The translations under genes and the position numbers were made by a program. From NCBI GenBank assembly GCA_028712885.1, contig JAQTPK010000024.1, positions 1 to 41,611 on the forward strand: a DNA stretch of 41,611 bases. Reading direction: 5' to 3'. Position 1 is the stretch's first letter; each line of letters begins with the position of its first letter. Of this stretch, positions 21,686-29,323 are shown one piece after another. The notes under the pieces are model-generated. The model saw nothing but the letters and a program-made list of their open reading frames with translations, did not search any database and was not told the DNA's origin. This stretch comes from Syntrophales bacterium (GTDB lineage Bacteria > Desulfobacterota > Syntrophia > Syntrophales > UBA4778).

Positions 21686-22555
21686 CGGTTTCCAGGTTTC
21701 AGTTTCCGGTTTCCGGTTTCCGATTTCCGCTCTTCCCGTAAGATCATTTCCTGATTTCTTTACAACCTGAAACCTGGAACTCGAAATCAGGGACTGTTTT
21801 CCATGCCAGTACAGACAGTAGAGAAGAACAAAGCACAGGATGAAGGTTCCCCAGGCGAAAAGGCCCTGCACCATAAAAATGCGCAGTTCATGATACGATT
21901 CTACCAGCCCCGACTGACTCCAGGCAAACATGTATCCGAGGATCGCCGAAAGCGCCAGCGGAATCCTCAGCCAGAGGGAATTCAAATTACCGCGATAAGC
22001 CCAGGCCGCGGTCTGTCCCGTCCGTTCAGCAAAACGCAAACGCCTCCTTGCCCAGAAGAAAATGTACGCACCCCCCAGCAGCGATCCGGAATGATGAAGA
22101 ACGCGCGTGAGAGAGACGCGATCGAACCCCAGGTCGAGAACGGTACCGCCCAGAAACGGAAAATACTGCAGAGCCCAGCCGTCCTCGTGCGTAAATCCGT
22201 CCAATAAGACATGAGTCGCAGCTCCGATAAAGATCGACAGGACCAGTATTCCCAGCGGGCCGGCCGGAAACAAGCTGAATTTCCGGCCGGAACCGTTTAT
22301 CAGCTCTCCATATTCCTGCAATATGGCGGCCAGAGGCGCTCTCAGATACGACTGAAAAAGCCACACGGCCGCCAGTCCCGCCGGGATGCAATAAAGCAGC
22401 AGCCCGGGAATGGAATGGGTAAAATCCCTGAGGGGCATCAGTCCGAGGAAATAGACCAGGTCGGGGATCATGCTCCCGATGACCAGCCCCGAAAGGCGCA
22501 GTTTATAACGGGCCAGAGGGAGTACCGCGGCCGGATGGCTGAAGGTAAAAGGCAT
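21680..22555 (-). CDS. DUF4184 integral membrane protein
   Basis: The 291-residue protein starts MPFTFSHPAAVLPL, the DUF4184 signature, with several membrane segments (LVIGSMIPDLVYFLGLMPL; IPGLLLYCIPAGLAAVWLF; GPLGILVLSIFIGAATHVLL; IPLALSAILGYMFAW; LFAWGTFILCFVLLYCLYW). HP, PD, H and D residues in the first half resemble membrane metal-dependent hydrolases. The last 20 or so residues (RKPETETWKPS end) are encoded by the GGTTTCC heptamer tract and look non-native. Convergent with the cardiolipin synthase-like gene. Confidence 0.85.
   Translation of the reverse strand: MPFTFSHPAAVLPLARYKLRLSGLVIGSMIPDLVYFLGLMPLRDFTHSIPGLLLYCIPAGLAAVWLFQSYLRAPLAAILQEYGELINGSGRKFSLFPAGPLGILVLSIFIGAATHVLLDGFTHEDGWALQYFPFLGGTVLDLGFDRVSLTRVLHHSGSLLGGAYIFFWARRRLRFAERTGQTAAWAYRGNLNSLWLRIPLALSAILGYMFAWSQSGLVESYHELRIFMVQGLFAWGTFILCFVLLYCLYWHGKQSLISSSRFQVVKKSGNDLTGRAEIGNRKPETETWKPS
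21687..21791. repeat. Heptamer inverted pair inside the 3' end of the DUF4184 gene
   Basis: Left arm: GGTTTCCA, GGTTTCA, then GTTTCCG three times and ATTTCCG (21687-21729). Right arm: AACCTGA, AACCTGG, AACTCGA, AATCAGG (21764-21791). Arms are complementary in theme. Here the pair is translated as the C terminus of DUF4184 on the minus strand. Confidence 0.8.
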
Positions 22556-22790
22556 TTTAAAACCGCCATGAATTGAATTTATCAGTAATGATCGGAACCG
22601 AAGAGCAGATTATGAGAGGATATCGGAAGAACTGAGCAAGAGCAACAAAGTCAGGCGAAGTGTACAATATGAAGATAGAAGAGTAAAGAGGGGAAAGACT
22701 TTGTTCTTCGGATGAGATAAATAAATCTCCGTTCCTGTTCCGCATCGGAATTTTGTTTTTTTCTCCATTATGTTCCTCTATCATGGGCGC
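22556..22790. other. Spacer without recognised gene
   Basis: AT-richer DNA between the divergent DUF4184 and ATC-hydrolase-like genes. No heptamer tract is seen. A small TTCCG/CGGAA hairpin followed by TTTTGTTTTTTT (22738-22758) resembles a weak terminator on the plus strand with no gene before it. It presumably holds promoters for both neighbours. Confidence 0.4.
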
Positions 22791-23273
22791 ATGAAAAAAT
22801 TCCTCAGAGCGGCCTTAGGTCACCTCTTCATGACTCCGTTCATGGGCGGCGTGCTCGTTCTCGCCGTGTTCATCGGCAGGCCGAAAGCGGTGAGTTTCAT
22901 CGGCGGGATTCTCACGGCGGCAGCGCACAGGTTCGTCGGACTCGCCATACCCCTAATCAACTCTCCGGAGGAATTCGACTTTTTCCGTAACAGGATAAAG
23001 AGGAACTTCTCCTGCTACGGCTTTCTTTATGATATGCGCATCACTGTAGATAATCAGGATGCCGTTCAATTCAATATCCTGAACTGTCCCTTCTGCTGCA
23101 CCCTGCGGAAATACGGCTTTTCCGACCTGAGCAGATATGCGTGCGCCGGAGACTGGGTAATTGCCAGGGAAAACAGGGACAAGTGGACCTTCTCCCGGGA
23201 GGGGAGCATCGGCACGGGAGGCGACTTCTGCAATCCGAAGTATTCGCGCAAAAAGAACAAGTTGAGAAGCTGA
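22791..23273 (+). CDS. ATC-hydrolase-like protein with N-terminal membrane segment
   Basis: The 160-residue protein has one N-terminal hydrophobic segment (LGHLFMTPFMGGVLVLAVFIG) and a C-terminal half resembling L-2-amino-thiazoline-4-carboxylic acid hydrolase family proteins (PF14196): FNILNCPFCCTLRKYGFSDL, YACAGDW and GSIGTGGDFCNPKY. Cysteines are plentiful (NCPFCC, DFC). Related domains occur in anaerobes with unproven substrates. ATG 22791 is used. ATG 22770 is in frame but neither has a clear ribosome site. A strong terminator follows at 23314. Confidence 0.68.
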   Translation: MKKFLRAALGHLFMTPFMGGVLVLAVFIGRPKAVSFIGGILTAAAHRFVGLAIPLINSPEEFDFFRNRIKRNFSCYGFLYDMRITVDNQDAVQFNILNCPFCCTLRKYGFSDLSRYACAGDWVIARENRDKWTFSREGSIGTGGDFCNPKYSRKKNKLRS

Positions 23274-23313
23274 GAATTCAGGCGGAAAATCCGCTGCAGT
23301 GATTCATTCCCGC

Positions 23314-23342
23314 AAAAAAACCGGCGTAAAGCCGGTTTTTTT
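23314..23342. terminator. Bidirectional intrinsic terminator
   Basis: Seven A, CCGGC, loop GTAAA, GCCGG and seven T form a symmetrical hairpin with A/T tails on both sides. It serves the convergent ATC-hydrolase-like and HesB-like genes. Confidence 0.9.
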
Positions 23343-23357
23343 GTTTGTCTCAAAAAT

Positions 23358-23654
23358 TCAACAGCAAGTCCCGCATGCGGGAAGGCTCGATTGAATGGTG
23401 AAACCCGACCGCCCCTCCGCTTCGACAAAATCGATGCGGATCGGTTTGGTTCTTTCGAGCAGTTCCTTTTCCACGGCGAACGTGATCCCCTGGTCCGTGA
23501 AGATCTGATCGTCTTCCTGTGACTCGTCCAGAGCCATGCCCAGTCTGGGCCCTCCTCAGCCGGGCTGCTCTATGATTCTCACCACGAGCGGCTCCTTGTG
23601 CTTCTCCAGGAATTCCTTGATTATACTGCCTGCTTTCTCCGTTACCTGTACCAT
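23358..23654 (-). CDS. HesB/IscA-like selenoprotein (in-frame UGA = Sec)
   Basis: A 98-residue HesB/IscA-like protein, complete only if the TGA at 23558-23556 is read as selenocysteine. The sequence before it (MVQVTEKAGSIIKEFLEKHK, then VVRIIEQPG) and after it (GGPRLGMALDESQEDD, ITFAVEKELLERTKPIRIDF) forms one continuous HesB domain. Sec33 takes the place of the first conserved cluster cysteine, and the end PACGTCC supplies the others. HesB-like selenoproteins are an established family in Deltaproteobacteria. ATG at 23654 has a perfect GAGGAGGGGG ribosome site. A hairpin follows the UGA. Likely role: iron-sulfur or redox function, unproven. Confidence 0.88.
23538..23550 (-). promoter_or_regulatory. 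Candidate bacterial SECIS stem after the UGA
   Basis: On the mRNA, GCCCA and TGGGC pair around GAC, beginning about six bases after the UGA codon. Bacterial SECIS hairpins lie within about 40 bases after the UGA, so the position fits. The full fold and SelB contacts cannot be judged by eye. Confidence 0.4.
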
Positions 23655-23697
23655 TCCCCCTCCTCACAGGCTTTTAAACGGCCTGTTGTTTTTCTTT

Positions 23698-23725
23698 AAT
23701 TTAAGCCGTCCCGTATAAAAATCAA
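23698..23725 (-). promoter_or_regulatory. Promoter of the HesB-like selenoprotein gene
   Basis: On the minus strand TTGATT (23725-23720), 16 bases, TAAATT (23703-23698). Transcription would start about 35 bases before the start codon. Confidence 0.4.
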
Positions 23726-23803
23726 GCCTGGGCATACTGTCAGGCTTCTGCTATCCATATCACACTTCCCTTATACTGTTGTTGGAAAATTTTTGTACTT
23801 TCA

Positions 23804-23832
23804 TTGACAAATATCTCTATTCCTCATAAATT
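23804..23832 (+). promoter_or_regulatory. Promoter placing the start site at the thioesterase ATG
   Basis: A consensus TTGACA (23804-23809), 17-base spacer and TAAATT (23827-23832). The expected transcription start falls at about 23839-23841, the position of the ATG, and no ribosome site precedes it. Confidence 0.5.
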
Positions 23833-23840
23833 CCCCACCC

Positions 23841-24359
23841 ATGTACCCCTACTTCCGTTTGATCAAAACCGTCCTCCGGTCCTCTTTCGGCGAAAAGATG
23901 GCCATCTCCGACGAGAGTGTCCTGGAGATGCGCGTCATGCCCGGGGACGTGGACTTCTATCCCGAATGCAATAATGGGCGGCATCTTACGCTCATGGACC
24001 TCGGAAGGATCGATCTGGCGATCCGGACGGGCCTCATGAAAACAGTCATGAAAAAAGGCTGGGGCTTGATGGTCGCGGGGGCGAGCGTCAGGTACCGCTA
24101 CCGGCTGCGACTTTTTGATAAATACAAATTGAGGACGCAATTCGCCGGGAGCGATGACAGATGGATGTACTTCCACCAGTGGACGGAGCGGGACGGAACC
24201 GTCTGCTCCTCGGCCCTGATCCGGGGCGCGCTCACGTCCCGCAGCGGCCTTGTGCCCGTGAAGGAAGTCTTCGCCGCAATCGGCATCCCGGCTTGGGATA
24301 AGGAATTGCCCGAATGGGTCAGGGCCTGGGCGGAAGCGGAACAGTTAAGGCCGGGTTAA
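23841..24359 (+). CDS. Hotdog-fold thioesterase (THEM6-like)
   Basis: The 172-residue hotdog protein has the pattern of THEM6/4HBT-like acyl thioesterases: VMPGDVDFYPECNNGRHLTLMDLGR (residues about 34-58, with the catalytic-type Asp), RTGLMKTVMKKGWGLMVAGASVRYRYRLRLFDKYKL and GLVPVKEVFAAIG. Such enzymes hydrolyse acyl-CoA or acyl-carrier thioesters; the substrate is unknown. ATG 23841 lacks a ribosome site, and the promoter suggests a leaderless mRNA. A later ATG at 23898 is possible but would cut the conserved N-terminal YFRLIKTV helix. The DUF2846 lipoprotein gene follows after three bases. Confidence 0.83.
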   Translation: MYPYFRLIKTVLRSSFGEKMAISDESVLEMRVMPGDVDFYPECNNGRHLTLMDLGRIDLAIRTGLMKTVMKKGWGLMVAGASVRYRYRLRLFDKYKLRTQFAGSDDRWMYFHQWTERDGTVCSSALIRGALTSRSGLVPVKEVFAAIGIPAWDKELPEWVRAWAEAEQLRPG

Positions 24360-24362
24360 AAA

Positions 24363-24902
24363 ATGTTTCCTCACACATGTGCAAAAAAGAAGGTGACAGG
24401 TTTATTAATAATCGGAACAGTTTTCGCTCTGGCCGCCTGTGCGGGGTCCGGGCTGTCGTTCAGGGAGTACGAACGGAGCCTGCCGCCTCTGCCGATAAAC
24501 AAGGCGCGGCTGGTGGTTTTCAGGACGGAAGACTACCAGCAGCACCGCAGCACGCCGGCCACAGTGAGTATTGACGGGAAAAGCGCCGGCCGGTGCGCTT
24601 ACGCCGGTTTCGTTGTTTTTGACATTCCCGCCGGCAAACACGTATTGACCGCGGGCATGCCCGGCTCCCGCTTTCATTGCGACTTGGATGCAAACATTGC
24701 CGGGGGCGGTATTTCTTTTTTCGAGATACGGCCCGGAGACCGCAATCCTGTCTCCGAACTCATTGATGCCATCCGGATGCTCTCAGGGAAACAGGCCGCG
24801 GCGTGCCGGGGGGCGTTTTCCATTTCCCCGGTTGAAGAAGAATCGGCGCTCCGGCAGCTTGAAGATCTGGAAATAACCGCCTCCTCTCCTCCGGATCGGT
24901 GA
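24363..24902 (+). CDS. DUF2846-type lipoprotein
   Basis: The 179-residue protein has a lipoprotein signal (VTGLLIIGTVFALAACAG, lipobox LAAC, Cys about residue 26). The mature domain fits DUF2846: KARLVVFRTEDYQQHRSTPATVSIDGKSAGRCAYAGFVVFDIPAGKHVLTA. Members are periplasmic or outer-membrane lipoproteins of unknown role. A GTG at 24393 preceded by AAGAAG is an alternative start that gives a shorter signal peptide. It is co-transcribed with the thioesterase gene. Confidence 0.78.
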   Translation: MFPHTCAKKKVTGLLIIGTVFALAACAGSGLSFREYERSLPPLPINKARLVVFRTEDYQQHRSTPATVSIDGKSAGRCAYAGFVVFDIPAGKHVLTAGMPGSRFHCDLDANIAGGGISFFEIRPGDRNPVSELIDAIRMLSGKQAAACRGAFSISPVEEESALRQLEDLEITASSPPDR

Positions 24903-24912
24903 TCCCTCTTAG

Positions 24913-25278
24913 TCAGTACCCGGCAACCGAATTTATGCAGAAATCGGGCGCGTTGCAGACCGATACGTTTCGAGATTTACAGGCGTCAAGGTCCACATTA
25001 TCAAAACCGGAGGACATGATCGAGATAACCTTCAACCGCGGCAGCTCATGCAGCAATTTGGATGTGATTTTCGGCCGCAGGAACATTGCGATGCCTTCCA
25101 CGTCATCAATAGATCTTGCGGTCCTCAGATCGAGCGGCCGGCGAAAAAAGCGCAAGTCATAATCGTATCCTCGGAACAACTGCACGAATACGGATTCCTT
25201 TTTCTCGTCGGCATCGAATACGGCTATTGCGGGAGGGAGAGGAACGTATCCGTTTGACACTACAGGCGGCTCATGCAA
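24913..25278 (-). pseudogene. Truncated D-2-hydroxyacid dehydrogenase (N-terminal part)
   Basis: The protein (PAIAVFDADEKKESVFVQLF..., GIAMFLRPKITSKLLHELPRLKVISIMSSGFDNVDLDACKSRNVSVCNAP) is the N-terminal half of the substrate domain of a D-lactate dehydrogenase-like enzyme. It ends CINSVAGY-stop, just where the family continues SVAEYA... into the Rossmann NAD-binding domain (which carries GxGxxG, Arg, Glu, His). None of that follows, and the next bases belong to the convergent lipoprotein gene. About two thirds of the enzyme is missing, so it cannot be catalytic. The start is uncertain (TTG at 25278 or GTG). Confidence 0.8.
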
Positions 25279-25280
25279 TT

Positions 25281-25292
25281 ATATGATCATAT
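25281..25292. promoter_or_regulatory. Palindrome in the DUF1428 upstream region
   Basis: ATATGATCATAT is a perfect 12-base palindrome in the divergent spacer, 39 bases before the DUF1428 start. A regulator site is possible. It shares ATATGAT with the fbp palindrome at 3185-3208. Confidence 0.35.
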
Positions 25293-25330
25293 TTATTATT
25301 CTCCCTTAACTCTTTTCAACAGGAGGCCGC

Positions 25331-25699
25331 ATGAAATACGTCGATGGATTTGTGATACCCGTTCCTGTGGACAAAGTACAGGCTTACCGCAGGATGGCGC
25401 AGGCTGCCGGAAAGATCTGGATCGAACACGGTGCGCTGGAGTACATGGAGTGCATCGGCGATGATCTCTATGTAAGGATGGGGAAGCCGTTTCCGCGCGC
25501 GTTCAAGGTCAAACCCGATGAGACGGTAATCTTTTCCTGGGTCGTCTATAAATCGCGGGCGCACCGCGACCGGGTCAATGAAAAAGTCGTCAACGATACG
25601 CGCATGGAGGAGATGGATATGAAGTCCATGCCTTTTGACTTCAAGCGAATGGTCTACGGCGGCTTCAAGACGATAGTTGAATTCGGCAGCGAGCGCTGA
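25331..25699 (+). CDS. DUF1428 family protein
   Basis: The 122-residue protein starts MKYVDGFVIPVPVDKVQAYRRMAQ, the DUF1428 signature of a dimeric alpha-beta-barrel (ferredoxin-like) fold, and contains WIEHGALEYMECIGDDL and IFSWVVYKSRAHRDRVNEKVVND. Function is unknown in the family. ATG 25331 has AGGAGG eight bases upstream. Single gene with a terminator-like hairpin downstream. Confidence 0.9.
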   Translation: MKYVDGFVIPVPVDKVQAYRRMAQAAGKIWIEHGALEYMECIGDDLYVRMGKPFPRAFKVKPDETVIFSWVVYKSRAHRDRVNEKVVNDTRMEEMDMKSMPFDFKRMVYGGFKTIVEFGSER

Positions 25700-25831
25700 A
25701 AGGGCGAATCATATTCAAACTCTGGAAATCTTTCCGCTTGACGGCGCAAGTCTTAGTTTATATGTATTTTCGAAAATTCAGTTCTTTTACCATTTTACCG
25801 ATAATGATTAAAAAGAGTGGGTTTCTTCCGT

Positions 25832-25860
25832 CCGGCTGGCCGGTAAGCCGGCGGCTTTTT
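25832..25860 (+). terminator. Terminator-like hairpin after DUF1428
   Basis: GGCTGGCCGG and CCGGCGGC flank a short TAAG loop (one bulge) and end in five T. It lies just before the histidine kinase start. Confidence 0.5.
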
Positions 25861-25882
25861 GCCCCACTGATAGGAAACTCGC

Positions 25883-28609
25883 TTGACTCCCTCCAAAAAA
25901 CGGGAAATAAGCTGCAGGATTACCAGAACCCTGCTCCTGTATGTCCGGGAGAATAACCGCGGATCTCTCGGCGGCCTTCTCGACGGCCTCGATCTGGACG
26001 AGGCCTATCTTCTTGATCAGAATAACTGGGTCTCTCACGCCCTTCTGCACGTTCTATACGACCGGATGGCGGAAATCCTTAAAGACGATAACGCCGTGTA
26101 CAACATGGCGCTCTCGGCGGACAGGCTGAATTCGGTCGGAATGCTGAACCGCATCGCGCGGCTCCTCGGCAGCCCCCAGACCATCTATTCCCAGGCCCCT
26201 GACTATAACAAGTTCCTCAAAATGAACGGAGACGTTTTCATACGCAAATGGGGCGGCTCCTGGTGCCTCCTGGAGGACCGTTACCATTCGAGTGATCAGA
26301 AGCACCGCCGCGACTGCGATTACACGCGCGGCGTCCTGACGGGCATTCCTACCATGTTCGATATGCCTCCCGCCTTCGTCGAGGAAATAGAGTGCCAGGT
26401 GTCCGCCGAGCGCTACGGGAAAAGGATCTGGAAAGACAACCCGCGCTACGGGGCGCAAGGATGCCTGTACAGGGTGCAATGGGATCCGAAAATGAAGCCG
26501 TCCCTGATGAACCGGATCAGGAGGCGCGCTTCGCACATCAAGGCGATAGAGGATTTGCGCGAAGCCAACCGGAAAATCCAGGACAAGTACGATGAAGTCA
26601 GGAAACTCGCGTCAGACCTGCAGGCCATCAACCGGGAGCTCGAGGAAGCAAAAAACAGAAAGGAAAGCTACCTGAAGGACCTGGAGGCCTCGGAATCGAG
26701 ATACCGCCTGCTCGCGGAGAGCATTTCGGACGTCGTCTGGACGCTCAGCCTGGAAGACCTGCGCCTGACGTACGTCAGCCCCTCGGTGATGAGGAGCAGG
26801 GGTTACACGCCGCAGGAGGCCATAAACATGAGCGTGGAGGAGACGCTGTCGCCCGACTCTTACCGGATGGTCATTGCGGCCCTCGGCGAAGAGCTGAGGA
26901 AAGAGCGGGAGGAGGGGCCCGATCCGAACCGGATCCAGACCGTCAACGTGCGGCAGATCTGCAAAGACGGATCTTACCGATGGGGAGAATTGACCGCTTC
27001 TTTTCTCCGAGACAAGGAGGGAAGGCCGATCAGCGTGCTCGGGGTGACGCGCGACGTGAACGAGCGGCTGAAAGCCGAAGAAAATCTGAAGCAGAATGAA
27101 GAAAGGCTCAGGCTCATTACGGACCATATGGCGGACGTGGTTACCATGACTGACCTGAATTACACGATTCAATACGCCAGTCCGTCATACATGAAGGTCC
27201 TCGGGCTCAGTCCCGAGGAGAGGCTGGGAAAAAATATTCTGGACAGGATGCTTTCCGACGACCTGAAGTCCTTTCGCGCGGCTGCGGAGGACATATTTCT
27301 GACCGGCAGTCCCGGGAAAACCATTCATCGCTACACCGGCGGAGAAGGCCGCCTCCTCTGGATGGAGACGGTCGTGGATGTCGTTTCGGCTGAAAACGGC
27401 GTGCCGAAGGGAATGGTTTTCACTTCCCGCGATATAACAAAGCGCAAGGAGGCGGAAAAGGAGCAGGAGGAGCTCCGCGACCAGCTTCTGCACGCCAAGA
27501 AACTGGAAGCGGTTGGAACGCTGGCGGGAGGCATCGCGCACGACTTCAACAATCTTCTGATGGGGATCCAGGGGCATACCTCGATCATGTTGTCGAAAAT
27601 GGGCGCATCCGAGCCGTTCTTTGAAAGGCTCAGGAGCATCGAGAATCTGGTGATTAACGGGTCGAATCTGACGAAACAGCTTCTTGGCTTCGCCAGAAAA
27701 GGCCGCTACAACGTCCAGCCGACAGATATAAATGAGCTGGTGAGTAAAACGGCCTCTCTCTTCGGCCGCACACGCCGGGAAATCGTGATCCATTCGGACT
27801 TCGACAGCAATCTGCATTTTGTAGAGGCGGACCGGGGGCAGATAGAGCAGGTATTCATGAATCTGTTCGTCAATGCCGCCCAGGCCATGCCTGCGGGGGG
27901 TGAACTCTATCTCAGCACCACAAACGAATCCCTGGACAGGGAGCGTTCCGAATCGCAGGGCGTCTGTCCCGGCATGTTCGTCAAGATTTCCGTCCGGGAT
28001 GCAGGGATCGGAATGGACAAAGAGACCCTGTCCCGGATCTTTGAACCGTTCTTCACGACCAAGGAAATGGGCCGCGGAACGGGCCTCGGGCTTGCTTCCG
28101 TGTACGGGATAATAAGGGCGCATCAGGGTTTCATCCAGGTGAACAGCAGGATGGGAGAAGGAACTACCTTCGACATTTACCTCCCGGCGTCACAGAAGGA
28201 AAATAAAATCGACGAAGATTCCGCTGCCCCTCAAATCTTTTCGGGCGAAGGGTCTGTCCTGATCGTCGACGATGACGAGCGCGTGATCAACGTTACGGGA
28301 GAAATGCTCTCCGTGCTCGGGTACCGCGTCTATGCCGCCAAGAGCGGCGCCGAGTGCATGGATTTGTATAATAAGTTCTGGGATTCCATCCGTTTCATAA
28401 TTCTGGACATGGTCATGCCGGACATAGGAGGGGGGCAGATCTTCGACAGGCTGAAAGCCATCGACCCGAAACTGAAGATAATCCTTTGCAGCGGATACAG
28501 CATAAACGGTCAGGCCAAGCAGATAATGGAGCGGGGCTGCGACGCATTTCTGGAAAAACCTTTCAATATGCAGACCCTCTCCGATACTATCCGTAAGATC
28601 CTTAAATAA
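25883..28609 (+). CDS. Hybrid sensor histidine kinase with receiver domain
   Basis: A 908-residue cytoplasmic hybrid kinase without clear membrane segments. Order: an unrecognised N-terminal sensor domain (about 1-205; NMALSADRLNSVGMLNRIARLLGSP, RDCDYTRGVLTGIPTMFD), coiled coil (215-265), two PAS domains (about 268-395 and 403-525), HisKA with the phosphoacceptor in GGIAHDFNNLL (His about 552), HATPase with GRGTGLGLASVYGI, and a C-terminal receiver (SVLIVDDDE from about 790, phospho-Asp about 840 in IILDMVMPD). The HDFNN box marks NtrB-like kinases. The start is probably TTG at 25883 with AGGAAA upstream. No partner regulator is adjacent. Confidence 0.88.
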   Translation: MTPSKKREISCRITRTLLLYVRENNRGSLGGLLDGLDLDEAYLLDQNNWVSHALLHVLYDRMAEILKDDNAVYNMALSADRLNSVGMLNRIARLLGSPQTIYSQAPDYNKFLKMNGDVFIRKWGGSWCLLEDRYHSSDQKHRRDCDYTRGVLTGIPTMFDMPPAFVEEIECQVSAERYGKRIWKDNPRYGAQGCLYRVQWDPKMKPSLMNRIRRRASHIKAIEDLREANRKIQDKYDEVRKLASDLQAINRELEEAKNRKESYLKDLEASESRYRLLAESISDVVWTLSLEDLRLTYVSPSVMRSRGYTPQEAINMSVEETLSPDSYRMVIAALGEELRKEREEGPDPNRIQTVNVRQICKDGSYRWGELTASFLRDKEGRPISVLGVTRDVNERLKAEENLKQNEERLRLITDHMADVVTMTDLNYTIQYASPSYMKVLGLSPEERLGKNILDRMLSDDLKSFRAAAEDIFLTGSPGKTIHRYTGGEGRLLWMETVVDVVSAENGVPKGMVFTSRDITKRKEAEKEQEELRDQLLHAKKLEAVGTLAGGIAHDFNNLLMGIQGHTSIMLSKMGASEPFFERLRSIENLVINGSNLTKQLLGFARKGRYNVQPTDINELVSKTASLFGRTRREIVIHSDFDSNLHFVEADRGQIEQVFMNLFVNAAQAMPAGGELYLSTTNESLDRERSESQGVCPGMFVKISVRDAGIGMDKETLSRIFEPFFTTKEMGRGTGLGLASVYGIIRAHQGFIQVNSRMGEGTTFDIYLPASQKENKIDEDSAAPQIFSGEGSVLIVDDDERVINVTGEMLSVLGYRVYAAKSGAECMDLYNKFWDSIRFIILDMVMPDIGGGQIFDRLKAIDPKLKIILCSGYSINGQAKQIMERGCDAFLEKPFNMQTLSDTIRKILK

Positions 28610-28650
28610 TCCAATTTCAATTTTCTTTCTTTAAATGCCTTTTTAATGTA

Positions 28651-28668
28651 AGTTAGTAAGTACTCACT
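28651..28668 (+). promoter_or_regulatory. Operator of the TetR-family gene
   Basis: AGTTAGTA (28651-28658), two bases, TACTCACT (28661-28668): an inverted repeat with one mismatch ending 13 bases before the regulator's start codon. This suggests autoregulation. Confidence 0.6.
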
Positions 28669-28681
28669 TGAAGAGAGGGAC

Positions 28682-29284
28682 ATGATTCCGAAAAAAAGGC
28701 TCCCGGCAGAGGAGCGAAAAAAACAGATCCTCCGGTCGGCGGTTGCGGTCTTCGCGCAGTCGAATTACCGCGGGGCGAAGGTCGCCGAGATTGCCGCGGC
28801 GTCCGGCGTTTCGGAAGCGGCGCTGTACAAGTACTTCCCTTCCAAAAAGGCCGTCTTTCTCGATATCCTGATGCACATGTCGAAGCGGATCATACTCATG
28901 TGGCGGAACGAGGCTTCCCGCGAACCCGATGCGCTCAAGCTCCTCCATAAAATGGGCACGCTCTATTTCAAAAGGATGGCGCAGCACCCGCAGGAACTTA
29001 AGGTGCATTTCCAGGCGGTTTCGGAAATCGACGATCCCGACATAGTCGCGCAGCTCCGCCTCGACCACACGAGATACGTCCGGTTCATTTCCGGGGTGAT
29101 CGAAAAAGGGATCCGCCAGGGGACAATCCGGAAGGACGCCGACGTGCAGATGGCGGCATGGATTTACAACGGCATGGGGATCACGATGAACATGGCGAAG
29201 CTGCTGTCCTTCGACCAGGTATTTGACCAGGAGAGAGTCGGCCGGATCGTGGACTTCATTATCGATTCCATAAAGGCCGATTAG
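28682..29284 (+). CDS. TetR-family transcriptional regulator
   Basis: The 200-residue regulator has the N-terminal TetR helix-turn-helix: AEERKKQILRSAVAVFAQSNYRGAKVAEIAAASGVSEAALYKYFPSKKAVFLDI (about residues 9-62). The C-terminal helical ligand domain is not diagnostic. The following acyl-CoA dehydrogenase gene suggests an acyl-CoA or fatty-acid signal, as for FadR/PsrA-type TetR proteins, but this is inference. ATG 28682 has GAGAGGGA just upstream, and an inverted-repeat operator overlaps the promoter region. Confidence 0.9.
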   Translation: MIPKKRLPAEERKKQILRSAVAVFAQSNYRGAKVAEIAAASGVSEAALYKYFPSKKAVFLDILMHMSKRIILMWRNEASREPDALKLLHKMGTLYFKRMAQHPQELKVHFQAVSEIDDPDIVAQLRLDHTRYVRFISGVIEKGIRQGTIRKDADVQMAAWIYNGMGITMNMAKLLSFDQVFDQERVGRIVDFIIDSIKAD

Positions 29285-29306
29285 CGAGGGACTGCCCATC
29301 CTGTAA

Positions 29307-29323
29307 TGGTGAGCTGCTCACCA
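29307..29323. repeat. Palindrome after the TetR gene
   Basis: TGGTGAGC and GCTCACCA around a single T, continuing CATGACAATTTTT. It resembles a fragment of the dispersed GGCTCACCATGAC repeat also present at 16579-16592, and might act as a weak terminator. Confidence 0.45.

Noticed and set aside
22557-22784. Possible 75-residue minus-strand gene
   Set aside because: No ribosome site, low-complexity hydrophobic translation and no recognisable family; it overlaps probable promoters.
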